From Ottelia alismoides (lineage: Eukaryota > Streptophyta > Magnoliopsida > Alismatales > Hydrocharitaceae): a stretch of DNA of 64,000 nucleotides. The translations under genes were made by a program, and so were the position numbers. Positions 31,458 to 41,214 of the stretch are shown here, piece by piece (within the stretch, counting starts at the first letter, position 1; each line of letters starts with the position of its first letter). A model generated the notes under the pieces. It saw only the letters and a program-made list of their open reading frames with translations. It was not told where the DNA came from and searched no databases. The stretch spans positions 2,108,001 through 2,172,000 of the forward strand of contig JAZKJV010003126.1 of NCBI GenBank assembly GCA_037367405.1, in the 5' to 3' direction.

Positions 31458-33071
31458 CAGTCGGAAGAAATCACCAAATTCAGAAGTTACCTTTAGAATG
31501 CCTCTTCAGAAAAGAGAGGGACTCGCCGTCGCAGCAAGCAAAGCGGGCGAAGGGGCCGAGCAGGAGACTGAATAGATCTGGCGGAGGAGGCGGGTGCAGA
31601 GGTCGTCACAGTTACCCCAAATTCTAGCCACCCACTTTAACAAAAGTGCCTCATTGAAGTTAGCCAGGCGGCGAACACCGAGACCGCCTTCACTTTTCTG
31701 CAGAGTGATGTCATCCCAGCCGACCAGGTGTAGTCCCGACCGACCCTGATCAGCCTTGCACCAGAGGAATCTTCACATAAGCACTTCAAGCCTTTTCCTA
31801 ATGCTCGTGGGGAGCAGCCTCGTGGAAGAGTAGAACACTGGGATCGCAGAGAGGACAGACTTCAAGAGCACCAGTCTACCACCTTTAGAAAGGAGCGTCG
31901 TCCTCCAACCCGAAAACTTCCCTCTCGATCAATGGGAGTCAATCGGACAGCTTCGATCTCCCCGTGGAAAGTGGAAGCCCAAGGTAGGGGATCAGGAGAA
32001 CGGAAAGCCCCGTGCCCAAAACCAAGCTGCAGGCCTCCGACTCGCCATCCGCGGCACCAGCTTCGACTTCGCCAAATTCAGCCGAAGCCCGGACATATCA
32101 CTGAAGATCTCGAGCACCGCCGCCATACCCCTAGCCTCCTCAAGCCCACCCTCAATGAAAAAGATGGTATCATCCGCGTACTGCAGCAGCGGGACCTAGA
32201 TATCCCCCTTAGAGAACCCACGCGAGATCCCGGCCCGGAGCGCCCCGTCAACCATGCAGGCCAGAACATCTGCAGCAATAATGAAGAGCAGGGGGGCAAG
32301 AGGACACCTCTGTCTAACCCCCCTCTGCGGTTGGAAGAACCCACCCTCCGGACGACCGTTAACTAGCACCGTCATTGAAGAAGTCGACAAGCAGCGCCTC
32401 ATCCAAGTGATCCATGTGGAAGGGAAGCCCTTCCTGTGGAGAGTCGTCCAGAGGAAGCGCCAGTCTAGAGTATCGAATGCCTTCGAGAAATCCAACTTCC
32501 AAAGCAACGATTTCGTCCTGCAGCGTTTCCACTCCGACACAATCTCGATCGCGGTGACCATAGAATCAGCAATTTGTCTCCCGGGGACAAAGGCCGTCTG
32601 GAGAGGGGAAATAGAGTGTTCAAGAACCTTGCTCGGTCGGCACGCCAAGACCTTGGCGATGATCAGGTAAAGGGCGTTAGAGATAGCGATGGGTCGGAAA
32701 TCCTCGATTCTGGACGCTCCCACACACTTGGGGAGGAGAACCACCAGAGCACGATTAACAAGCTCAAAACCAGCATTAGAGTGGCAAAACTCACAGACGA
32801 CCTCGAGGACCTCCCCGCCAACCAGATCCCAGAAGTCACGGAAGAAAGAGACGGGGAAGCCATCGGGACCCGGCAACCCATCACAGTTGAGGTTCCAAAC
32901 CGTCGCCTTCAGCTCCTCAGGAGTAACCAACAGAGTTAGACTAGAAGCATGCACTTCAAACAAGCGGACTGCCCCCTCTCCAGACCATCGCCAACGACGC
33001 TCCCCTCCCCGCCTGGAGAACTGCTTGAAGTGGTTCGTAATTGCATTACCCAGCTCCCGATCCCCCTCCAC
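31458..33071 (-). pseudogene. LINE-3 reverse transcriptase
   Basis: The long minus frame 32196-33071 (291 residues) has DGFPVSFFRDFWDLVGGEVL, RPIAISNALYLIIAKVLACR, QTAFVPGRQIADS, KLDFSKAFDTLDWRFLWTTL, VLVNGRPEGGFFQPQRGVR and CPLAPLLFIIAADVLACMV. A frameshift near 32196 shifts the active-site region, where a YADD-type box is read in another frame around 32170-32190. From there to 31458 the RT C-terminus is broken by further shifts. Confidence 0.85.
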
Positions 33072-33183
33072 CCTCTCATTATCGATAATTAAACTCCTGA
33101 GGAGATTAACACGGCGCCTCCCGCTAGCAATCCAGTGGAAAACGGCGGTGTTCGCATCCCCCTCCTTGAGTCATCTGTCTCTT

Positions 33184-33312
33184 ACCAGTAGACTTCATCA
33201 TACTCATGAACTGCATCGTCCATAGTTCATAGTTTGACCCATCCGTCTTGACTATAGGCGCAGGACCTCCGAAGGCACCTATGGAGGGGATATCAACCTT
33301 GTTCTCTATCAT
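33184..33312 (-). pseudogene. Copia-B gag N-terminus
   Basis: The minus strand reads MIENKVDIPSIGAFGGPAP, IVKTDGSNYELWTMQFMSMM and KSTGKR before entering LINE-3. This is the conserved start of gag in this copia family. The ATG at 33312 aligns with Copia-A and Copia-C starts. The remainder of gag is on the other side of LINE-3. Confidence 0.85.
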
Positions 33313-33403
33313 GACAGCTCGAGAAGGCTAGGGCTGAAGACCAAACAAGATTGTGTATACACCGACATATAGATAGTTGATTGCATGTGTAGACTCATGC
33401 AAC

Positions 33404-33800
33404 CAAGGTTGCAAAAGTCGGTAGTTGGTACTCGGTCGGTCGGGTCACTGACTAAGGATTAATCGGTAGTCGGGTGATTAATCGGATTTAGTCGGTCTTT
33501 AATCGGCTTTGAATTTTTAAACATATAAATCATTTTTATACATATATTCTTATATATTTACATAGATTTGTATATTTTCTAAACTATCATAATGAATTAA
33601 AAGAAGTAATTGAATTTAAATAAAACATGAAGTGTGTTAGAATAAGTTTGCTTTTAAAAAAGTAAAAAATATGGTATTTTTGAGCAAAAAGTAGTCGACT
33701 AATGGGTTTAGTCGGAATTAGTCAGTACTCGGTCGGTCACCCCACTGACTATATTAGTCGGACCTACTAGTCGGGCCAGTCGGACGACTTTTACAACATT
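33404..33800. mobile_element. hAT-like MITE in the Copia-B leader
   Basis: A 397-bp non-coding element with imperfect terminal inverted repeats (CAAGGTTGCAAAAGTCGG at the left; the right end reads CGACTTTTACAACATT) and an 8-bp duplication CATGCAAC at 33396-33403 and 33801-33808. Both ends are packed with TAGTCGG/GTCGGT words. The 8-bp duplication and CAxxGTTG ends point to the hAT superfamily. A relative sits at 44297-47237. Confidence 0.82.
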
Positions 33801-34255
33801 CATGCAACCAATCTCATCACGGAAGAAGACTGGACGACGGTGCGCCTAAAAGAGGGTGAAGACGCCCCTTTTGAAGTTACAGAAGATCCATAGGCGCACA
33901 CCTATCGCTCGTCGCGCAAGGAAGGACTGCGCGTGGAGCGACGCACAGAAAGGAGAAGAGGTCGCGGAAGAAGCCGCGGGGCGGGATCGCAGAATCGAGG
34001 CCGAGGTACAACGCGGGCAGGGTTGGGCTATAACGCCACGCGGGGAGAGGCCGTACGACTACACGGACTGGGCTACGACACCATGCGGGGCGCAGCCCGT
34101 GCGGCTACACGGGTGGGACCGGGCTATGACACAGGCGGGGGCACGCGAAAGGCGGAGGCACGCGGAAGTGGGAGAGTCGCACGGGAGAGGACCGGCGGCG
34201 GGAGAGAGAGGGGTTGGGTGGGGCTAGGGTTTCAGAGCTCCGGTCTAGGGCAGCC

Positions 34256-34307
34256 GCTCTGATACCATGTTGGGAAAAGACATTAAGTTGTTTATCCATG
34301 AACCCTA
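34256..34307 (-). repeat. Copia-B primer-binding site and 5' LTR remnant
   Basis: GCTCTGATACCA (34256-34267) is the exact complement of the initiator-Met primer site. The next 40 bases match the start of the Copia-B 3' LTR up to CATGAACCCT with one base missing, then the sequence changes to RTE-LINE. From 33809 to 34255 the leader is GC-rich and holds no gene. Confidence 0.85.
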
Positions 34308-34403
34308 TGATGTCATATAAGTAGGGCTAAGATGGAATATATGGAGTGCATCTTTGATGGAAGCAATGGTGAACGAATCGAGGTGAAGATTGGTGACGAT
34401 AAC
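34308..34403 (+). pseudogene. RTE-type LINE, 3' part (first piece)
   Basis: It encodes ISRAKMEYMECIFDG, then VKIGDDN, a segment before the conserved FRYLGS block of plant RTE reverse transcriptases. Copia-C inserted after ATAAC (34399-34403), and the reading frame continues at 38182. Confidence 0.75.
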
Positions 34404-34547
34404 TGTTGGGAAAAGAGAACGAGATGTTTATTCCATAAGCCCTAGGCTCTCTTATATAGGAGAGTAGCCTATGGGTAAATTACATAAAGCATACAACTGA
34501 AAAATAAAAATAACAGAGAGATACAGAAACTACTATATGCGTTAATA
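34404..34547 (-). repeat. Copia-C 3' LTR with polypurine tract
   Basis: 144 bp from TGTTGGGAAAAGAG to GCGTTAATA. CTCCCCCTCAAG follows as the complement of the polypurine tract. The only difference from the 5' LTR is T instead of C at 34546. Confidence 0.92.
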
Positions 34548-34554
34548 CTCCCCC

Positions 34555-36211
34555 TCAAGATGGAGCATATATGTCAATCATGCTCAGCTTGGACGCACAC
34601 TTCTGGAATGGGCCTCGTAGTAATGCCTTGGTGAATATGTCAGCAGTTTGATTCTCTGAGGTAACATGAGATGTGGCAATGAACCCCTTCTGAATCATGT
34701 CACGTATGTAGTGACAGTCAACCTCAATATGCTTGGTCCTCTCATGGAATGCTGGGTTGTTTGCAATGAACAAGGCTTCCTGATTATCACATTCCAAGTT
34801 CATAGGAAGTGGTATATCAATACATAGATCTGTAAGAACAGCCTTCACCCACATCATTTCTGTGCTAGCCTGGGGCATAGCCCTATATTCGGATTCAGCA
34901 CTGGATCTAGCTACCAGTGTCTGTTTCTTGCTCCTCCATGAGACTAGAGCATCTCCAACATAGACTGCAAATCCTGAGGTGGACTTCCTGTCCTTGGGAC
35001 ATCCTGCATAGTCTGCATCCGCACATGCTGAGATAGAAAACCTTTTCCCTTCTTGAATAACAAACCTGCACATGGAGATGATTTGAGATATCTAAGAATC
35101 ATATGTATTGCATCCATATGAACCTGACGTGGTTGCTCCATGAACTGGCTCACACGACTCACTGCAAATGATATATCGGGTCTAGTGATCGTGACATACA
35201 ACAGTTTGCCTACCAGTTCTCTGTATCTTCTCCTGTCCACCTCCTCTGTGCCATCATCATAAAGCTTCATGCTGGGATCCATTGGTGTCGTAGCAGGTCG
35301 ACACCCAAGCATACTTGTTTCACTCAACAGATCTGTAACATATTTCCTCTGCGACATTACTAATCCATACGGATTCCTAGCAAATTCCAGCCCCAGAAAA
35401 TATCTAAGGACTCCAAGATCCTTAGTGACAAATTTGCTTCCCAGCTTTTCTTTCGCCTGCTTTATGCCTTGCTCATCATCTCCTGTAATCAAGATGTCAT
35501 CTACATAAACCATAATTGCAATAATACCTCTAGAAGTCTTCTGTACAAACAAGGAATGATCAACATTGGAGCGTTTGTATCCTTGTTTTTCAAAGAGATC
35601 GGAAAGCTTCTGAAACCATGCTCCGGGGCTCTGCTTAAGGCCATAGATAGCCTTATGAAGTTTGCACACCTTGGAACACTCCCCTCAACAGCAAAACTGG
35701 GTGGTTGTTGCATATAGACCTCCTCCTGCAAATCTCCATACAGGAACGCGTTCTTCACATCTAGCTGATACAGTGGCCACTCTAGATTAACTGCAACTGA
35801 CAACAAGATCCGGAGAGTGGAATGACGGGCAACTGGCGAGAATGTATCAAGGTAGTCCACCCCATATGTCTGTGTAAAACCACGTGCAACAAGGCGTGCC
35901 TTGTATCTGTCAATAGATCCATCTGCATTGTGCTTCACCGTAAACACCCACTTGCAGCTCACCGGGGTCACATCTGGAGGTATAGCAACTAGACTCCAAG
36001 TTCCTCTAGATTGAAGTGCCGCCATTTCTTCTTCCATTGCTAGCCGCCATCTACTGTCCTGCAGAGCATCTTGATAATTCCGTGGAATGTCTACAGCTGA
36101 GAGGGCCACCACGAAGTTCCTGAAATCCCCAGAGCCGCTCAAATGACACAGAAGCTGACAAGGGATATGTAACGCAACTCCTCTTCGATTTGCGTATAGC
36201 AATAGGAACAT
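34555..36211 (-). pseudogene. Copia-C reverse transcriptase and RNase H
   Basis: Three overlapping frames give a full-length RT/RNase [60 protein letters not shown], the intact active site YVDDILITGDD, then RNase H with CADADYAGCPKDRKSTSGF, SSAESEYRAM, ECDNQEALFIANN and DCHYIRDMIQKGF. Frameshifts sit near 36110, 35670 (one C lost in a C run) and 35060. Every catalytic motif is preserved, which fits a recent origin from an active parent. Because the LTRs are nearly identical, the frameshifts probably predate this insertion (inference). Confidence 0.9.
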
Positions 36212-37433
36212 CTAAATCAGTTGTGTCCTCATCTGGCCCCTGCAACATATCCTGCTCATGAATATCATTAGATCCATCAATAGAAGCATTTTCATTACAT
36301 ACCATAGGCGAGCTAGGAGACGAGCCATGACCATGAGCGGGAGGATGCCTGCGGGTATAATGGAAAGGTAGTGGTGATACGGGGATTGGTGGTGGTGGTG
36401 GTGGTGACGGTGGTGGTGGTATTGCAGTAGGTGGTGGTGTCATGTAGATGGCATCGGTAGGCAGTGGAGGTAGCTGCTGATCACCTGAGGCAGAGGCAGC
36501 AGCATCAGATTGACTCTCAGTAGTTGGTGCTGGACCGGATGGGGGAATAATGCCCCTCAGACGGGCAACTAGATCGTCGAACCGCTGATCCAAAGTAGCA
36601 GCAGATGGAGGCTCTATCTTCTCAGCGACTCGTGCAGATGCAGGAAATCCATGCTTCGAGTAGCATGTGTCTTCATTGTGTCCAATGCGATGACAGTAGG
36701 TACATGTTGGCCTAGTGCGGCCACCTCTTCCACGGGGTCCACGTGCACAGCCCTGATGATGAAATCCGCGACCCCTGTTAGCTGCCATGGCCGAAGTATT
36801 CTGACTCGTGGCCGTGGAAGGAACTGTGATACGACTCAGTCTATGGAAAGCTTCCTCCATGGGAGGAATAGTAGAGTCGGCCAAGATCTGGGATCGTGCC
36901 GCCTCATACTCTGGATCAAGTGCAGCAAGGAACACACCCACCATAGTCGCATTCCTATATGTCTTCTGTTGTTTTGGCATGGCTGTCAGGGGCATGAAGC
37001 TGTAGAGCTTCTCGAACATCCCTCTCAGTGATGTGTAGAGAGAATGTAGAGGGCGACCATTCTGCTTGATAGTGAATATATCATGCTGGAGTTGCAGAAT
37101 CTTTGTCTCATTCTTCGCCTGCGAATATGTAGCCGCCAGAATGTCCCACATATCCTTGGTCGTGGGTTGATGTAGAATGTCATTGGCAATCTCAATTGCC
37201 AATGTACCAGATAGCCAGACTTTGGTGTATGCGTCATCAGCCTCCCAAGAGGCATTGGTTCCAGTCTTCTCAGCAGGCTCTGGTTCGGTAAGAATGTGCT
37301 TCTTACCCGTTGACTTCATCATGCTCATGAACTGCATTGCCCACAGTTCATAGTTGGTACCGTCCATCTTTACAATAGGCGCTGGACCACGAAAGGCACC
37401 AATGGATGGGATATCTGCCCTGCTTTCTGACAT
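36051..37433 (-). CDS. Copia-C gag fused in frame to the polyproline linker
   Basis: A single uninterrupted 460-codon ORF. Residues 1 to about 290 are gag: start MSESRADIPSIGAFRG, LHSLYTSLRGMFEKLYSFMP, and a perfect CCHC knuckle CTYCHRIGHNEDTC. The protease and integrase are absent; the protein passes from SQSDAAASASGDQQ directly into the linker (YMTPPPTAIPPPP and FHYTRRHPP) that normally follows integrase, then shifts frame at the start of RT. Gag has no stops and could in principle assemble particles. An intact gag beside a missing integrase is the pattern expected of a non-autonomous element that still contributes structural protein. Confidence 0.85.
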   Translation of the reverse strand: MSESRADIPSIGAFRGPAPIVKMDGTNYELWAMQFMSMMKSTGKKHILTEPEPAEKTGTNASWEADDAYTKVWLSGTLAIEIANDILHQPTTKDMWDILAATYSQAKNETKILQLQHDIFTIKQNGRPLHSLYTSLRGMFEKLYSFMPLTAMPKQQKTYRNATMVGVFLAALDPEYEAARSQILADSTIPPMEEAFHRLSRITVPSTATSQNTSAMAANRGRGFHHQGCARGPRGRGGRTRPTCTYCHRIGHNEDTCYSKHGFPASARVAEKIEPPSAATLDQRFDDLVARLRGIIPPSGPAPTTESQSDAAASASGDQQLPPLPTDAIYMTPPPTAIPPPPSPPPPPPIPVSPLPFHYTRRHPPAHGHGSSPSSPMVCNENASIDGSNDIHEQDMLQGPDEDTTDLDVPIAIRKSKRSCVTYPLSASVSFERLWGFQELRGGPLSCRHSTELSRCSAGQ

Positions 37434-38020
37434 ACTGGAGACTGAAGATTGGAACGATTGACAGAGGATGAAATATGTCTACAATGACATAGACGAGTTT
37501 AGTTGCACGTGTAGACCTCACGCAACTAAACCCATGTAGATGACGGTGCGTGCTTTAGGACTGATCACACGTACACGCGCGCAGGGAGCACGCGCACACG
37601 AAACCGGGTGCACGCGCAATCACAGGAGCAGTCGCCTGCTGGATCGCGTGCGAAGAGCACAGCGCGCGGAAGGGTTATAGCGTAGGCGAGGATGCACGCA
37701 GGCGAGGATGCGCTCAGGCGAGGATGCACGCTCGCGCCTAGGGCTACAGGCACAGGGGGCTACAGCGCACAGAGGATGCGCACTCGCGCAGTAGGCGGAA
37801 GAGGCACAACGCGCAGTACGCAGAGGAGACTTGCGCACTTGCACAGTTGCACTAGCGCACACGCACAGGGGGCGCAGGAGCAGTAGCCACAGCACACGAG
37901 GGTACTGGTGCGACTGCGGTGAGCCCCGGCGGCGACGCTGATGAGAGGGAGAGAGAAAGAGAGGCCGGCGGGTGGGGTCGGGTAGGGTTAGGGTTTCGAG
38001 AACTCCGGTCTAGGACCGTC

Positions 38021-38032
38021 GCTCTGATACCA
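38021..38032 (-). other. Copia-C primer-binding site (initiator-Met tRNA)
   Basis: GCTCTGATACCA, the exact complement of TGGTATCAGAGC, abuts the 5' LTR. The leader between this site and gag (37434-38020) is GC-rich and non-coding. Confidence 0.92.
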
Positions 38033-38176
38033 TGTTGGGAAAAGAGAACGAGATGTTTATTCCATAAGCCCTAGGCTCTCTTATATAGGAGAGTAGCCTA
38101 TGGGTAAATTACATAAAGCATACAACTGAAAAATAAAAATAACAGAGAGATACAGAAACTACTATATGCGTTAACA
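38033..38176 (-). repeat. Copia-C 5' LTR
   Basis: 144 bp, ending GCGTTAACA, followed by the duplicated ATAAC. It contains CTCTTATATAGGAGAG as the promoter-like box. Confidence 0.92.
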
Positions 38177-38796
38177 ATAACATCTGGAAGAGAGATTCTT
38201 TTAGATATCTGGGATCTATTTTGCAACATGATGGGGACATTGATGGAGATGTTACTAATAGAATAAATGCATACTGGCTAAAGTGGAGAGGAGCCCCTGC
38301 TATTCTCTGTGATAAGAAAATTCCTTTGAAATTCAAAGGAAAGTTTTACAAAGCAGCAGTGAGACATGTTATGCTCTGTGGATTTAAATAATGGTCTGTG
38401 AACCATAGACATGTGCAGAGAATGGTTGTAGCAGAAATGAAAATGCTAAGGTGGATGTGTGGACACATACGTAAATATCGGATTCGGAATGATGCAATCA
38501 GAAAGAAAGTTGGTGTAGCTCCGATCGAGGATAAGATGCAACAAATCCGCTTAAGATGGTTTGGTCATTTGCAAAGAAGGTCAGTCGATGCACTAGTTAG
38601 GAGATGCGAATGTTGGGATGTTGAGCCGGCTAAGAGAGGGCGAGGACGGCCCAAGAAGTGTTGGAAAGAGACCATATGAAGGGATCTTAATTTTTTGGAT
38701 ATGAGCCCGAGACTGACCCAAGATAAATCTAAATGTAGGCGAAGAATCTATGTAGTCAACCCTACTTACTTGTGGGAAAAGGCTTTGTTGTTGTTT
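38177..38796 (+). pseudogene. RTE-type LINE, 3' part (second piece)
   Basis: Translation gives WKRDSFRYLGSILQHDGDID, ILCDKKIPLKFKGKFYKAAV, then MVVAEMKMLRWMCGHIRKYR, IRKKVGVAPIEDKMQQIRLR, WFGHLQRR and KRGRGRPKKCWKETI, the C-terminal end of RTE-clade ORF2. Stops occur at 38388 and 38677. The 3' end GGCTTTGTTGTTGTT near 38796 is the TTG-repeat tail typical of RTE elements. Removing Copia-C restores this frame exactly. Upstream of 34308 the element is truncated. Confidence 0.88.
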
Positions 38797-39009
38797 TAGG
38801 TTTTTATTTTATGTTAATTTATTTATATACAATATTATACTATTTTTTATTTGAGTTTTAATAATAAAGAAATACATAAAATAATAGGACAATAATAGGG
38901 TTATATAATATATAGTAATTAGTGTCAATTATTTTTAACACACAAGTTATTAATTAATGTTAATTATCAATTAATCTTGTTGATTTACTTAAGCAAGGGA
39001 GATAATATT
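38797..39009. other. AT-rich sequence without recognisable feature
   Basis: About 210 bases, very AT-rich, between the RTE tail and the RNase H relic of Copia-E. I see no repeat edge or ORF. Confidence 0.6.
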
Positions 39010-39019
39010 TGTGAATAAT

Positions 39020-40200
39020 GATGACAAATATGGGATCTATCACAATGTCAGACTGGAAGTCTGAATCTGTGTATCCTAAAACTTGGAGATCACCATCTCT
39101 ATTAACTAAGATGTAATCTTGTATCTGTCCTAGATATATAAGGGCGTTCTTCGCTGCATTCCAGTGTTACTCTCCATAGCAGGATTGATAACGACTTACT
39201 ACTCCCACTGCATGGCAGATGTCTGGCCTTGTGCACATCATGATGTACATTAGGCTTCCCACAAATGATGTGTAGGGGCATCTGGCCATGTCTTTCTTAT
39301 CTTCAACACTTTGAGGAGCCATCCCTTTAGATAGGTGGATACCATGTCTTAAGAGAAGGAAGTCTTTCTTGGAATTCTCCATATGGAAACGTTCCAAGAT
39401 ATTCTTAATGTACCATGTTGTGACAACCCCAAAACCCTCTTTTCTCTGTTTCTAAACAGCATCAGACCCAAGATACAAGAGGCTTCTCCAAGATCTTTCA
39501 TCTTGAAGGTATGAGACAACCAAATCTTAACACCAACCATTATTCCTATATCATTCCTAATGACAAGGATGCCATCTACGTAAAGCCTGATGAACACAAT
39601 AATGCTCCTACTAAGCTTCTTGTACACACAGTTCATCAGGATTTTGAACAAAATCATAACTCTTTATGGTTTCGTCAAATCTGATGTTCTAGCTATGAGA
39701 AGCTTGCTTAAGCCCATAGAGAATTTCTACAGCTTGCATACTTTGCATTCCTCGATTATGAAGCCATGAGATCGCTCCATATAGATATCCTCCTTGAGGT
39801 ACCTATTGAAGAAAGTTGTCTTGATGTCCATCTATCATATGTCAAAGTCAAAATATGCAACTATAGCTAGCAATGCCCTGATGGACTTAAGCACGGCTAC
39901 AGGAGAGAATGTCACATCGTAGTCGATGCCTTCTCTTTGTGAATAGCCCTTGGCTATGAGTCGTACTTTGAAGGGCTCTAACTTCCCATCAGGTCCTCTT
40001 TTTCTCTTGAAGATCCATTTACATTCAATGGGTTTTACCCCTCTAGGTGGATCCTTTAGGGTCCATAAACTATTCTTATGCATGGAGTCTATTTCAAACT
40101 TCATTGCTAGCATCCATCTATTTATGTCAAGATCTGCGAGTGCTTCATCAAATGAAGCTAGATCATTGTCGGTCTCACCTGACACATGGAATCTGTATCT
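39020..40200 (-). pseudogene. Copia-E reverse transcriptase and start of RNase H
   Basis: Frames 39835-40185, 39349-39657 and 39167-39397 give WMLAMKFEIDSMHKNSLWTL, PIECKWIFKRKRGPDGKLEP, RLIAKGYSQREGIDYDVTFS, a degraded active site LYVDGILVIRND (YVDD has become YVDG), HTFKMKDLGEASCILGL and PYTSFVGSLMYIMMCTRPDI. RNase H starts (VLGYTDSDFQSDI near 39060) and is cut off. Stops and shifts between pieces show long decay. Confidence 0.82.
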
Positions 40201-40369
40201 TTCTGGTGGTGCAATGACCCTTGAACTCCTTCGAAGAGGTACAGGTGTTACATCTTCATTTACTTCTTCAGTTTTTAGTTCAAGAAGATCAGTATATCTT
40301 CAGGGGATTCAATGAGTTCCATTAGTTCATTTCTGTCTTGACTCTTAAGGAAGTCATCCTCCAAAAAGT

Positions 40370-41053
40370 TAATCTCTAGAGACGAATACCTTCCGGGTCT
40401 CAGGGTCATAAAGTTGGTATCCAATACCATCCTTTACATACCCAATGAAGTAGCACTCTCGAGTGTGAGATTCTTGCTTACTTGCGTCTGTATTCTTCGC
40501 ATGGACCAAGCAACCATAAATCCTCAAGTGTCTAACACTGGATTTGGTACCCTACCAAAGCTCATGAGGAGTTTTAGGTATAGATTTGGTAAGAATCTTA
40601 TTTAGGATATATATTATTGTCTCTACTACATATCCATAGAAACTAAGAGGCAAATGTGCTTTACTCATCATTGAACGGACCATATCTATGATGATCCTAT
40701 TGTATCTTTCAGCAACACCATTAAGTTGGGGAATTCCAGGAGGAGTGAGATTGGAGACAATTCTCTCTTTTTGAGGTATTCCTTAAATTCATATGAGAGG
40801 TATTCACCACCTCGATCAGATCGAATCCGTTTAATCTTCCTATCGGTTTGGTTCTCAACCACAACCATGAACTTTTTGAACTTTTCAAAGATTTCATATT
40901 TATGACGTAATAGGAAGATAAACTCGTATCACGAATGGTCATCAATAAACGTCAAATAATATCGATATCCATTTCGAGTCGCGATACTGAAGGGATCGCA
41001 TACATTGGTATGTATTAGGTCAAGAATACTCTCGCATCATGTAATCTTGTTAT
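40370..41053 (-). pseudogene. Copia-E integrase core and C-terminus
   Basis: The minus strand carries ILDLIHTNVCDPF with the first catalytic Asp, IKRIRSDRGGEYLSYEFKEY with the second, and PQLNGVAERYNR with the Glu, though in shifted frames, then a C-terminal block (RHLRIYGCLVHAKN, GYVKDGIGYQLYDPE). All three catalytic positions can be located. Copia-D inserted at 41053, just upstream of the core. Confidence 0.8.
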
Positions 41054-41197
41054 TATTGGTGGAAAAGAGTAATTTGTTTATTCCATAGAACCCTAGGCTC
41101 TCTTATATAGAGAGCACCCATGGGTAAATTACATAAGAGGTTATCATAGAAGTAAAAATAGAATAAACGATACACCGACTACATAATTATCTCGACA
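41054..41197 (-). repeat. Copia-D 3' LTR with polypurine tract
   Basis: It starts TATTGGTGG (the terminal TG has mutated to TA) and ends CTCGACA, followed by CTCCCCCTCAAG as the complement of the polypurine tract. Confidence 0.88.
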
Positions 41198-41214
41198 CTC
41201 CCCCTCAAGATGAA

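Larger units (their letters stand above)
30582..33175 (-). mobile_element. LINE-3: 5'-truncated L1-type LINE inside Copia-B gag
   Basis: Copia gag sequence stops at 30581 and resumes at 33176. The flanks TGTTTCTT (30574-30581) and TGTCTCTT (33176-33183) form an 8-bp duplication with one mismatch, extendable to 11 with two. The 3' end is at the left with a short T run and a 3' UTR containing GGGGGATACACTC, also found at the LINE-4 3' end. The copy starts in the linker before RT (GDANTAVFHWIASGRRR), so ORF1 and the endonuclease are absent; 5' truncation is typical of target-primed reverse transcription. Confidence 0.88.
21058..34307 (-). mobile_element. Copia-B: Ty1/copia element carrying a TRIM-like array, a LINE and a MITE
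   Basis: Minus-strand element with 3' LTR at 21058-21208, then RNase H, RT, integrase, protease and gag read rightward up to 33312, a leader to 34255, a primer site and only the first 40 bp of the 5' LTR (34268-34307). Three later insertions lie inside it: the array at 21530-26672, LINE-3 at 30582-33175 and a MITE at 33404-33800. Its own coding length is about the 4.5-5 kb expected. The 5' LTR is cut where RTE-LINE sequence begins. Frameshifts are present, but the RT YVDD box and integrase D-D-E survive. Confidence 0.88.
34404..38176 (-). mobile_element. Copia-C: young copia element lacking protease and integrase
   Basis: A complete 3.77-kb element bounded by ATAAC on both sides (34399-34403 and 38177-38181). 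The 144-bp LTRs differ at a single base, so it inserted recently. Compared with Copia-B, about 1.3 kb is missing between the end of gag and the polyproline linker, removing protease and integrase and fusing gag in frame to the linker. Three single-base frameshifts lie further down. It must have been mobilised by enzymes of a related element. Confidence 0.93.
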
